Assembly: GCA_021234155.1 (NCBI GenBank)
Contig: JAJEKV010000006.1
Location: 25,178,883 to 25,242,882 of the forward strand
Direction of reading: 5' to 3'
Origin: Isoetes taiwanensis
Lineage: Eukaryota > Streptophyta > Lycopodiopsida > Isoetales > Isoetaceae
Length of the DNA stretch: 64,000 nt
Positions 21,260 to 31,667 of this stretch are shown piece by piece. The notes under the pieces are model-generated. The model was not told where the DNA came from and ran no database searches. It worked only from the letters and a program-made list of their open reading frames with translations. A program made the position numbers and the translations under genes. The stretch's first letter is position 1. Every line of letters begins with the position of its first letter.

Positions 21260-24031
21260 GTGCAATGGAGGAACAAGAAGGTGAGAATCATGCACAAGTG
21301 CAACAAGGAAATAGTAGGCCAAGGAGTCATTGTGCTAGCGGATCCCGGTCAAGTCATTAATGATGAAAGGCTAGGGGAAGACAATATTGGTATTGCAATT
21401 TCGATGTTGGAAGACAACCGGAAAGGTAAAGGTTTGGGTGACAAGGAATGTTTTGGTTGTGTCAAGCAATTGGAGGTTCCTTGCATCATGGCATGGCCTA
21501 TAAGTAGTGTTCAATTTGTGGAGGATTATATTTTTCGAGCCCGAGGTTGTTGGGGACAATGATTGTCTTGATATTGATCCATTGGCAGTTGGAACTCTAA
21601 ACCTAGGCAAAAGGGGAGAAGTATCGGTTGCCGGACATTATCCTAGCAAAAAGAGCCAAGTTGATTAGTGACACCAAACGTGAGACAATGGTGAAGGTTA
21701 GGGGCTCAGATTGTTGTTGAGTGATTGTATGCAATTCTTCACAATAGAACAATTGGTGGAAGCAAGAGCCACTTTTCAAGAGTACACTTTGTTGATGAGA
21801 GGAGGACCTACATGTACACAATCTTCGAGCATGCACTTCAAGATGAAAGAAACCCAAACAGAAAAAGATACCCTTTGCTAGGCAAATGGATATGTGCAAA
21901 AGCATGGCGAGTATCCATGCAATTCCAACTTCTTCATGGCATAATTGGCAAAAAAAAACAAAGAGGGGAACATGATTGCTTTACATGGAAATAATGGTTT
22001 GTTGAGACCAACAGCTACTAGGACCCGGCTGCCAGGGAGATATTTGAAAAATATATTGATTTCAATGCAGTCTATGCCACACAAAAAGCAGAAGGGATGA
22101 AAAGGGAAGAGCGGTTGTTGAGAAAAGGTTGCCATCACATTGTACTCAAAAGAGTATTTTGGAAGAAGTGAATTCCCTACTTGAGAATTGGGAATTCTTC
22201 CAATATCCCAACCTAGCTTTAGTAGGTTATGGAAGAAGCATTTCAATCATGTCACCATAGCAACTTCAAACAACTTTGCAAAGTGCAATTTATGTGCTAA
22301 GTTGAAGGAGACTCTTGATAAGACTGTGCAACCTAGTCAAAGGGCTAGGATAAGGGAGCATATGAAGGACCATATAGTGACCAACTATCATGTAGGTCAT
22401 GTTATTGGATGTGGAGGACTTTATCTGCATTGGAACCCAATAACTATTTATGTATTATACATGACAAGATGGACCAGCAAAAGACTTGTCTTCCACAATT
22501 CAAGTACATACCAAAGTCATGTGGAAGATCATACCCTTTACGATCTCAATGACTGGGGGCAATCTTGCATGGGCGTAATCAAACCTACTATGGCCATTTT
22601 AGTTTGGAGTTGTGGAGTGATGGTCCAGATTTTTCATATTGGGAGTATCATGAGGTGTTTGAGAAACTATGAAAATGGATACAATGGTCACCTCCGGGAC
22701 CTTTGACTAGCCAGGGCACTACATAGAGCATTGTTAGATGGAAACCCTAACAATATTGAAAAGTTCAGCAAGGCAAGGTTTAGGAAGCATGGGTCTAATG
22801 AACATGTTGGAGCTTCAACTTCACGTGCTAAACCTCAAGATCTACCCAAAAGGTTTCTCTTGCAACTTGATAATTGTCTTGGCCAAAATAAGAACGGTGG
22901 ATGTTTTCTTTCCTATCCTACTTAGCGGTTTGTGGGGATATTTGAAAGAGTTAATTTAGGGTTTCTTATGCCGGGCATACCCATGAGGATGTGGATGCAT
23001 TATTTGGCAAATATAGTTGTATATTGGAAAGCGAAGAACAAGTGACCAACTTTCCTAGGCTAATGGAAATCTTGCATGAATGCACTACTCCAAACCCTAT
23101 AGCTTCTCTCATAGAAGAAGTGCCCGATTGGAAGAGCTTTGTGGATGGTTATACATTGGATCTTGAAGGTCATTCTAGGCCTCTGTAGTTCACTTTTTGG
23201 GTGAGAGATGGGATTCCAATCTTCCAATGGAAGATGAGACCTTGAGAGGATGAGTGGAGAGGAGGGAGGAAATATGGCGTAGAGATGAGAATGGCAAGCC
23301 TATGATACCTCTAACCAAAAGCTTTAAAACCCATGAAGAAGTGAAGCAATTGGGATTGACTAAGGAAGGAATCCAAGACTATATAAAGCATTGGCAAACC
23401 AATCCGGATGACACCAACCGTGCCTTGGTGGCTTCTTGGAAGAAGGTGATTAACCCGTTGGGGAGATAGACACATCCTCAGATGAATTGAAAGAAGGGTG
23501 GTTGCCTAAGACTAGGTGGAAGACCTTAGCGGTCTGAGGATTTTGATGACCTTGTAAGTAGCATTCGCAAAGCAATATGCTCCTCCTCCTTCGACAAACA
23601 CTATGCTGGTCCTAAGAACAATAGGCCAAAGTTTCTAGGCATGGATGCTTATGAACCTTCCACTGACTTGGAATGCCACCAATTTGTGGTAGTAAAGCCA
23701 TCAGATTTAGATACATATCCGGGTGGTTGGGGTTCACTATCTCCGATATTTGCAAAGAAGAAGGTAATATTAACTTCAACCATGTGCTTGGGTGGAATGG
23801 TGGTGTCGATTGCATCGGTTGACCAACGTATCGGATAAAGAAAGGTACTCAGATTGTTGGACAAAGAGATGGAGGAGAAATCCGAGTGATCCTGATCTTT
23901 GGCTAGACTATGAAAGTGTTTTGTACTCATGGACTCCAAACACTATTCCAGCTAGAAATGCGAGAATTACAATACCTCAGGATGTCAGGAAGAAGGCTAT
24001 GATATCATTGGGGGTGCTTGAAGAAAGTTGA
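21260..24031 (+). pseudogene. DUF7869-like (transposase-like) gene, frameshifted
   Basis: Coding on + in several frames over 2.8 kb. A Cys-containing segment KCNLCAKLKETLDK is at about 22280-22320. LLQLDNCLGQNKN (22857-22895) and GHTHEDVDALFGK (22973-23011) match, in order and spacing, the conserved blocks of DUF7869-type proteins, which are widespread, repeat-associated and thought to derive from DDE-like transposases. Downstream is GIPIFQWKMRP (about 23208-23240), and the C-terminus ends at 24031. At least four frame changes are needed. The family assignment is from memory of motif patterns. The transposase role is inference. Confidence 0.6.
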
Positions 24032-24231
24032 ATAACTATGTAAATTTTTGTTATCACGTTTTTATGATATGGTGCTATATTGTGAAATATTGACTATTTT
24101 GTAAATAACATGATATTACGTTTTCATAATTTTGAGGTGAAATGTGTGAATTTGAATATGCTACTAAAAACATGCAATATGAAATTTGTCCCAAAATTAA
24201 GACATAAACCCAATTTAATTGAATGATGGTT

Positions 24232-24532
24232 CTCCTTTCCATTGACATCTTTTTCATCATATCTTTAATAGGCTATCTCTAGCTAATCTAGAAGGTCTAT
24301 ACTCCATGAATCTAGATCTATAGGCAAATTACATGCACTCAGAATAGATTGCTTGCATTAATTTACTAGGAATGCGATATTTATTTTCTCTCTCTTCGCA
24401 TACTATTTGAACTATCCAACCCCAATCCTTAAAAGATGTCAACATCATTGAACTCAGCCATACATAAAAAGTTCTATACATATTGAACTTTCCTCCTTTC
24501 CATTGACACCTCTCTCATCGTATCTTGAATAG
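24232..24532 (+). repeat. Second locus of the AT-hook gene's tandem intron unit
   Basis: Contains the TATACTCCATGAAT...CAGAATAGATTGCTTGCATT unit and two copies of the acceptor plus exon start (about 24268 and 24532), matching 11391-11900. Confidence 0.7.
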
Positions 24533-24916
24533 GCTATCTCCAGCTAATCTAGAAGGGCTTCCTTACGATGAAGTAAACAAGATTCTAAATCGTCGAAAAT
24601 ACCATCGGGAATATGAAGCTCAAAAAAGATTAAAAAGAGTTGTTACCTCGGCAGCAAACGAAATACCACCGAGCCCACTAGATCGTTCCATGGAGGTCGT
24701 ATCGAATACGGCCTCCATGGAACCAACTTATCAAAGCACAGTAATCGTTAATCTTGACACATCAACTTCTAATACTGTGATTCGACATTGGCAAATGCAA
24801 ATTGCTATGACGCAACGAGACATGAAACCCACAGAACATGAACCATTGAAAGGGGCAGGAAAATGTGGCATAGTCACATTGACTTACTCAACTCCGAAAA
24901 CGTATCGTTCTGTTGC
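24533..24916 (+). pseudogene. AT-hook gene copy, exon two, interrupted by LTR element
   Basis: After the acceptor TTGAATAG the frame reads LSPANLEGLPYDE followed by NRRKYHREYEAQKRLKR, clearly related to exon two at 11059-11223. It stays open for about 128 codons, then runs into the chromovirus LTR at 24917. The downstream half is not found in the window, because the right flank of the element is lost. The longer exon suggests a paralogue with a different exon structure, or intron retention. Confidence 0.6.
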
Positions 24917-26481
24917 TGTGACGTTCCAGCACAGTATACGGTCCCAAGACGTATACTGTACTGCCTCGTCACGCGTACACGCCACTCCGACTGACGTGTA
25001 CGCCGACGTGTAGCCAGGTGGGTAGCCCCTAGGGGGCCAACTTGCTAGGTATGTGCATTTATTATTAATGTGCACATTTATCAATGTGCACATATTAAGG
25101 TGCACACCTTTCCAAGTGGGCACATTTTGCCACCTAGCCATTAAAGGCAAATGGGCCCATTCCCAATTATCCCACATGCCAAAAGGGGATAATTGGAAAC
25201 CCTAGCCTTACCCTTGTCTATTTAGGAGGGGAAACCCTAACTTGCCCATTTTTCGTTCCTAGGGTTTTAGAGCTCTGTTTTGGCTGCTCCAAGAGCCAAA
25301 ACCGCCTCCCAGACTCTGTCTGAGCGAATTGCACCATTAGTTCTCCTTGATTCGAGCAGTTCAGCAGGATGGTGGAACTCAGGTCAGGAGGAGCAACTCA
25401 AGGATCAGGTATGTAGTCGAATTAATAGTCTAAACCTTCTTCCAGTCCTTATATCAGTAGGTTTAGCCTATTACCTCGCCCTTAGCAGCTATCTAGACCT
25501 CTAGATACCAGACTCTAACTAAAGAACCTAATTCTATGACATAGATTAGACCTAGTTCTTTAGCTCTCTGCGTTGTATATGGATGGTGTATATCTGTGAA
25601 CTCCTTGTATTGGGAAGGGGGGTAGAGACCTCAAGCTTGGTAGTAGATGCTCCTAGATTAGCCTCTCTAGCACATTGTAGATTCGGCCTGTGTACAAGAA
25701 CCACACCTGGTTGTGGGTGAAGGGGCCAGACTGGCTAAGAAGGAGGTTCGTGTTCTGACTCTTGAACGATCCCTCTGGTGTGTAAGGCCTACCGGGGATC
25801 ATTGTGACTAGGTCTAATGGCTTACCACTGAGTGTGGGTAGGGCATGGGCTCGACACCCGTGAAGTGGTGTACACTTTCCAGTGGGTTCCGAATAAGGCG
25901 GTGGCCCTCTAGTCACCTTGAGTCGACATGTAGATCTCGGAGGAGTGATCCCCACCGCCCCATCGGAACCGGGAAGATGCAACCCGGGAATAGCCCTTTT
26001 GGCTATGCATCCGGGCTGCCATTCTGGTCCCAACACTCTTCAACCTACTACGCAAAGTGTGCCGTGAGGAGGAGGATGGAGTGGACAACCCTATGCCATG
26101 TTCATATGCCGCCCAAATCCATTGCCATGAATTACATGCGCAATGAACTCGAGACCCAGCCGTCGACCATCCCCTCGAAGTCCGAGCCTTGGGTAGGACC
26201 CTTATGTATGATCTTGATCATTGTCTATGCAGAGATGTTGGTGCACCACCCTTCGAGGTGGATATGTGATTATGTTGTATACTGACATGTATGTTTACGC
26301 TTTCGCAGCTAGGTAGGCCCTGAGGGAGACGGGGTAAAATGACCCCTTCACTCTTCCCACTGGAACCCGTCATGGTTGCAGTGTCATGTGGAGGGCCCTG
26401 TATCGGCATGGAGCTGGTATGGGGGATGAACTCCTGTTTGTATCACCGGTGAGTGCACCGTAGGCGGTGGGGGCGTCCGCA
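24917..26481 (+). repeat. 5' LTR (1565 bp)
   Basis: Begins TGTGACGTTCCAGC and ends CA immediately before G plus the PBS. It matches 52129-53572 over its whole overlap. The first part has several TGTGCAC/GTGCACA motifs (about 25050-25110). The segment CTATTTAGGAGG (about 25218) corresponds to CTATATAG in the other LTRs and may be a decayed TATA box. Confidence 0.95.
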
Positions 26482-26482
26482 G

Positions 26483-26494
26483 TGGTATCAGAGC
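26483..26494 (+). promoter_or_regulatory. Primer binding site, tRNA-iMet
   Basis: TGGTATCAGAGC is the usual plant retrotransposon complement of the initiator methionine tRNA 3' end. It lies 1 nt after the LTR. Confidence 0.95.
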
Positions 26495-26691
26495 AATGTT
26501 CTTGGAGACCAAGAGCAAAGCACTAACCATGCTCCCAGTAGTACTAACTTGATAGGATTCTCAAACCTCGAAAAATGGGAATTTTTTTTTCTCATTTTTG
26601 ATAGTATATGCTAAGCTAGTAACAGTTAAAATGAATGGGAACATAAAAAGACTAGAATTGGTGAGCCAACCTTCAAAAAGAAAGTAGGATG

Positions 26692-26758
26692 GTCTCACAC
26701 GTCGCGCCAGGACAGATAATGAGAATCTCATTTTCGGGCTGGGCGCAACGTGTGAGAC
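26692..26758. repeat. GTCTCACACG hairpin 1 (ORF-A pair)
   Basis: A 67-bp imperfect palindrome. Outer arms are GTCTCACACGTCGCGCCAG and the complement of CTGGGCGCAACGTGTGAGAC. A second inner stem is GAGAATCTC. It is paired with 26877-26943. Confidence 0.9.
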
Positions 26759-26876
26759 ATTCAGCTTGAAACACACTAAAAAGTCATGAATTACAAAAAA
26801 AATAACTTGATAATTCTAATTTTAAGCTAAGAAGTAGTAGAATTGGCATGTTACATGTAGCAGCGGGACCCACCAT

Positions 26877-26943
26877 GTCTCACACGTCGCGCCAGGACAG
26901 AAAATGAACTTTTCATTATCGGTCTAAGCGCAACGTGTGAGAC
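26877..26943. repeat. GTCTCACACG hairpin 2 (ORF-A pair)
   Basis: Same outer arms as hairpin 1, with inner stem AATGA/TCATT. It lies 185 bp after hairpin 1 and 78 bp before the TATA box of ORF-A. Confidence 0.9.
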
Positions 26944-27021
26944 CATGCTTAAATTTAGGTGTTTTAGATGTTTTAGGCAACCCAAAAAGGTAGTTTAAAA
27001 TTTGACCTAAAATCGCCCTCC

Positions 27022-27029
27022 TATAAATA
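27022..27029 (+). promoter_or_regulatory. Internal TATA box for ORF-A
   Basis: TATAAATA lies about 100 bp before the ORF-A start at 27129. The minus-strand relative has TATAAATA (42684-42677) at the same relative place, so the box is conserved between copies. Confidence 0.7.
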
Positions 27030-27128
27030 AACCTAGGCCCCCCAATTTCCGCGTCCCTCCCTCAGAAATCTGCTCATTTGCCAAGGCGATCTTCTGGCGC
27101 GCAGCTCGGATCGAAGAACCGTCAAAAA

Positions 27129-28392
27129 ATGGCACGGACAAAGTAGATCGCCAGAAGCCCCGCCCAAAGCGAATCTTCCCGGTGACCCCGCCGACTCGAG
27201 AGGATACAGGTAATAACGCCTTTTCGTGCAAGGCGAAGTCTTCATCAAGTGAGGAGGCGTAACACTCCAAAGGGCGATCCCGGCAAGAAGAGGAGGATGC
27301 ACACTCGATGAACAGAGGTCATAGGAGAAAGCGGCGGATGTCATGCACCGATCCTCGAAGAAATTGCCGAGGGGAAAAGGAGGAGCAAGGGAGGAACGGG
27401 GCGTAAGGGGACACCAAGCCGTCGAGGAACAACTCGAAGCTTGGGCCCGCCTCGGCAGAAGCCGAGGAGGAGGGCTAAAGCGAAATGGGCTTAGCCCTGC
27501 TGAAGAAAGAAGACATCGGCGTTCAAATGCGGCAAGTATGAAGCCAAAAGCTGGCCCGTAGAGGAGGACAAAGATGGAGGACGAACCAACCTGACGGCTG
27601 GCCCAGAAAGGAGGAAGAAGGCAAAGGAAGGCATTAAAGGCGGTAAGAGAAGCGATTTGTGAAGGTTGGTAAGCGGCGAAAGGGTCGTCATCAATGAGCC
27701 ATCGGCGGCGGGCCCGCCTTCTACCGACGGCTTCGAGGGCCCGAAGATTACGTCCCCCAACAGCAGAGGCAAGCTCTTCCAAAACCCGGTCATGGAGAAG
27801 GAAGTACGGCGGTGGCACGGGCGGGGAGCAGCCAGGCAGGCGCTGCGGCCCACCCAGCACCGGCGTGGGACCGGGGTTAAAGCAGCGGCCTAGCGGGAGG
27901 CATCGTGATAGACCCGTCAAGGTCTATCAAGAAGAAGATGGAGCACAACGCCTACATGGCAAAGTGGGAGGCGCCCTGGCAGCCCCTCTGAGGAGCGCGA
28001 GGGTGAGAACAATTGAAGGCGGACACCAGGCAAAAAGCCGTCCACGAAGCCATCGCCACCCAGGCCCAAGCCTCCCGAGCACCGGGGAAAAAGCGGACCA
28101 ACTTGAGCAAGCAGAAGGAGCAGAGAGCCCTCAAGGAAATCCGGCACTTCCAGCGAAGTTATGGACTCTTGATCCCCCGGGCACCGTTTCAACGCTTGGT
28201 CCGAGAGGTTATGCAAGAGTATAACACAGACATGCGGGTGACCGACGAAATGTTCTTTGTGCCCTCTGAGGCAAGGCAGAGCAAAACTGGTGCAGCACTT
28301 TGAAGATTCGGGCCACCGGTTCACGAAGAGGGTCACACTCATGAAGCAGGGATATGCATCTGGCTAGACACATCAAGGGAGAACGCCCTTGA
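27129..28392 (+). CDS. ORF-A: accessory protein with C-terminal histone H3 fold
   Basis: The last about 95 codons are an H3 core. ALKEIRHFQ (28127-28153) is the N helix. [15 protein letters not shown] (28166-28210) is helix 1. NTDMRV follows as loop 1. FEDS then KRVTLM (28326-28343) is loop 2 and [13 protein letters not shown] plus stop (28351-28392) is helix 3, matching the H3 end LARRIRGERA. Loop 1 has H3 rather than CENH3 length, while the N helix (KEIRHFQ, LLIP) is CENH3-like. Upstream is a Lys/Pro-rich tail (APGKKR) and a charged region of about 300 codons of unknown fold. The 27129 start reads MARTK, then TAG, then IAR. Three frames are used, so it is broken or mis-sequenced. The minus-strand relative has the same ORF. 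Nucleosome or chromatin function is inference. Confidence 0.85.
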
Positions 28393-28536
28393 ACTTCTTG
28401 TAAATAATGGAAATTTTTGTTAATATAAAGAATTTTCGAGTAAATAAAATGTTTAATCTTGCTTAATTAGGTTAAGATATTGAATGCTGGCTCTTGTTTT
28501 GGTTAAATTGGACATTTTGAGCAAAATTGAGACGAT

Positions 28537-28595
28537 GTCTCTACGTCGCGCCGGGGCCGGAAATGAACTTTTCATTTTGGCATAGCGCGTGAAAC
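28537..28595. repeat. GTCTCACACG hairpin 3 (ORF-B pair), degenerate
   Basis: GTCTCTACGTCGCGCCGG ... GCGCGTGAAAC with the inner AATGA/TCATT stem. One arm is shortened, possibly through CAG/CTG losses. Confidence 0.75.
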
Positions 28596-28725
28596 CATGC
28601 CCAAATCGGCAAGACTGCTCCAAATTGACCAAATAAGGGGTCAATTCTACCTAACTCGACGAGTCCAGTAAGATTAGACCCTTAGATCACTCAAATTGAT
28701 CAAGTTTAGCCCATTTAGAGCCCAT

Positions 28726-28792
28726 GTCTCACACGTCACGCCAGGGCAGAAAATGAACTTTTCATTATCGGTCTGGGCGCAACGTGTGAGAC
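28726..28792. repeat. GTCTCACACG hairpin 4 (ORF-B pair)
   Basis: Same arms as hairpins 1 and 2. It lies 189 bp after hairpin 3 and about 190 bp before the ORF-B TATA box. Confidence 0.9.
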
Positions 28793-28982
28793 CTCGCAGC
28801 ATTTTCTTCACCATGCCATACCCAAATGATCTCCAGTCATTGCAATAGGTCCTTTAGTTGTTCCTAGCATGCTCAAATCCTAAAAGTAGTCTTCAAACTC
28901 TCAATTTCACCTCTTAATAGATCAGAATCGCCCAATCCCAGTAAATTCTAGGTCATCCAAAAATTAGGGTTTTCCCCTTTTC

Positions 28983-28990
28983 TATAAATA
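28983..28990 (+). promoter_or_regulatory. Internal TATA box for ORF-B
   Basis: TATAAATA in the context TTTTCTATAAATAGG, about 113 bp before the ATG at 29104. It is conserved as 40751-40744 in the minus-strand relative. Confidence 0.7.
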
Positions 28991-29103
28991 GGTCCCCCAT
29001 TTCCCATTTAGCACCCTACAAGTTTGCTCTCCACTTTGCTAGGGCGATCTTCCAGCTCTCGAGGCTTACGCATCTGTTTGATAGTCTCTTCTTCGCTAGA
29101 TCA

Positions 29104-30634
29104 ATGGCCATCGCTGACTTGAAGCGATGGTGGCGCCAAGTGCCCCATCTTCGCCGAGGATGTCAATGACATCTTCCGAGTCTTTGGGAAAGAAATAGAT
29201 TTCCAAGCCACTCTAAATGCAACCCCAGCATATAGACAAGTTTTAGCAGAGTTCCAAGCTAGGGTAGGACCCTCCCTCGTCCAGCTCCCCCCTTGCATAG
29301 GCTATTTTGTTCCCCGCCCATCCCTTTGGCGACTTTAGCGATGTCCCCAACATCGCCAAATACTTAACTAACAAGGTACGGAGGTTGCCGGACTACATGG
29401 TCCCTGACGGTTGATTGGGACCAAGTATTTCTCCTATACCGCCCCCTAGCTATTTTCCTATCCCGTCGTGCGAAAACCCAATGGGGGCAACCTCTATCCC
29501 TCCCATGGAGGTGGACCCCATAGCAGCCCAAGCGGGGAAGAGCGGATGCTTTTGCGCGCAGCGGGGAGCAAGAAGGAAGAGAAGAAGAAGAGGAGTTGGG
29601 ACGGCTAAGAGTACCCGAGCGACTCGGAGGAAGAACGGCGGCAGGAAGAGGAGGAGCTGGCCAACATCGGCGGGCAGCCGGACCCTCGAGTCGCTCCACC
29701 ACTTGGGCTAGGCATCACAAGCCTAGCCCCATCATCATCAGCCGAGAGGAGTATCTACTCCTCGGTGACATCTGAGAATCTTCGAATGCGGGAGAGGGAG
29801 CTCGGCTTGATGAGTTGCTGCACCAACTCTGGCGAGAAACCCGATTGGGGCGACTTCGCCGTCCGAGAGCCTCGAACTTCGCTTCAAGTGCGAAGCCGAG
29901 CACCTACCGCGAGTGGGCTTCGACATCCGGGCCCTCTGGCCAAAGCATAAGGCGGGTTATGCGGCGGAGGCGCCATCGAAGAAGAGTTCCTCGCCATTCG
30001 AGAAGCGGATGGGGATCGAGCAAGACCACCAGCATCTTGATGCGAGCCCCTCGACACCACCTCCAAACAAGAGGGCGGGAATCGACATCAGCGAGTCAAC
30101 TCCACAATTGCACTACCGAGAGCCGGAGGTAGAGGTCGACGAATGCGCCCGGACAAAGATAGATTTGGAGGCCAAGCAAGTGGGGAATCATCTGCGACAC
30201 ACAATGTGGTCGGTGAGGTATTACCCGCCCTCCTATTTGGATGGGAGAATAGCGGTGATACATCGCAAATTCAGCCCACGAGGAGAAGAAGGAGTGTTCA
30301 TGCCATTGCACTCAAAGCCGGCGGGCATGCCGAATAGCTGGCAAATGTCGACTATGCTGCCCTAGTGAAGAGAGCAATGGCACTTGACCTCTTCGACTTA
30401 GCCGTGCCCCCTAACAAACGGCCGAGGGAAGATTGGCGATAACCCATGCGCCTACACCTCGAACCGCAGGGTGGAAGAGTTGGTGACCCCTTCGCGAGGC
30501 GGGGCGTCGACCAATGTCCTAAGGAACTTGGGACACTCCATAGGAACACCCAAGTTAAGAAGTTCCTTGAGGACAACCCATCTTACGGCGATTTCAAGAT
30601 TAGTAGACTCTTGATCCCGGAGATTTTGTACTAA
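29104..30634 (+). CDS. ORF-B: second accessory protein, unknown function
   Basis: Starts at ATG 29104 (MAIAD), the start shared with the relative at 40632. The readable parts include FQATLNA, then AYRQ and LAEFQARVGPSL (about 29210-29280), NIAKYLTNK (about 29350), a Pro/Ser-rich middle, and a C-terminal half with YYPPSYLDGRIA. It ends KISRLLIPEILY plus stop (30634). The protein would be about 500 aa. No family is recognised. It could be a regulator, an assembly factor or a gag-like duplicate. Its place before gag parallels the extra ORF1 of Ogre-type elements, although those are a different lineage. Several frameshifts are present. Confidence 0.55.
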
Positions 30635-30758
30635 AATATTATATAATATAAATATAATTTCTTTTGCACTTTAAATGTTTTGTCGATGTATTTTGTTCCC
30701 CAACTATACCAACAAACATAAATAATGCAAGAGAACAAGTAAAACTAACTATATAGCC
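30635..30758 (+). promoter_or_regulatory. AT-rich spacer between ORF-B and gag
   Basis: Very AT-rich (ATATTATATAATATAAATATAA) and conserved in the relative (about 38968-39094). It may hold ORF-B polyadenylation signals or a third TATA for gag. Confidence 0.4.
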
Positions 30759-31667
30759 ATGAATTACTTGTGTATGCGACTAGAGGCCTAGGCTCGGGAG
30801 AGCGACAACGCCGAGACCATATGGAAGAACGAGTCCGCCGAGGCCACCCCGGCAAGGAACCTGTTTGAGGAATTTGAACCCATGACCCTTTAAGAGGAAA
30901 TATCAGAGATGAGGATGGACCTTTGAGCGGATAAAGGCTTTGGCCGCTGGCGAGTGGGTTGGGTGGACAACTTTCGGTTGCCTCAAGCATCAGCTCAAAA
31001 AACAGAAGGGACAAGAAGAGGAGAAGAGAAGGAGGTCCTCCAGCTCGGAATCCTCGACTCAAGCTCGGACTCGGACTCAGACTCGAACTCGGAGCTTCAG
31101 GAAGAGGAAGAGCGCAGCCAGAGGACGTAGAGATGCAAAAGGCGAGGGTCACTGCGGATGGAAAAGGGGAGGGACACCCTGGATGGGCGACAAAAGGGAC
31201 ACAAGAGCCTCGACTGCGGAAGAAGGTAGACGGGCTTTGGGAAATGTTTGGAAGGCCAGAAGCTCGAGCAATTCTCAAAGCGAGAACAGTCGTGCATGGA
31301 GGCGGAGAGGCTTGGCTCGATGAGATGGCGAATATGGCAACGCCTATGGTATGAAGGACAAGGATAAAGGCAGGGTGGCAACAGCCAACTTGAAAAGGAG
31401 CAAAGACGCATTTGGTGGAAAGGGTATGCAAAGGCACATGGCTTGAGCAGGGATGCTTGCAGGTTCGGAAAGTTTGCTAAAGCCTTCAAGCGCCACTACG
31501 TCCCAAGAGAGCATAAGTCCAAGCATAATGGCGGTTTTCTGATTGCGGCAAGGCAACAAATCAGTCAAAATATCTGAGAGGAATTCATGAGGCTAAGGTT
31601 GTATGTGCCAAAGTTGGGTGAAAAGCACGCAGTGGAGAGCTATATTGAGGGGCTAAATGAGGAGATC
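30759..31667 (+). pseudogene. gag, 5' part, split by insertion
   Basis: Starts at ATG 30759 (MNYLCM), as in the relative at 38967. An acidic/Ser-rich N-terminal region is followed by the capsid-like retrotransposon gag domain (GEAWLDEM, about 31306). The readable end is MRLRLYVPKLGEKHAVESYI (31587-31646). The frame is cut at codon EEI by the minus-strand relative. In-frame stops (for example after MRLEA) are partly explained by CAG-type changes. Confidence 0.8.
31663..31667. repeat. Target-site duplication AGATC, left
   Basis: AGATC precedes the TG of the inserted element and recurs at 44846-44850 after its CA. Five bp is the Ty3/Gypsy norm. Confidence 0.95.

Noticed and set aside
27033-27920. 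295-codon ORF on minus
   Set aside because: Lies antisense to ORF-A of the + element. Proline- and leucine-rich reading of GC-rich coding DNA, with no domain; a shadow.
28526-28800. Hairpins as Rho-independent terminators
   Set aside because: This is nuclear plant DNA and the hairpins lack T tails. Their conserved pairing ahead of TATA boxes fits regulatory sites better.
30745-31437. 230-codon ORF on minus
   Set aside because: Antisense to gag, Ser-rich because gag is acidic and Ser-rich; a shadow.
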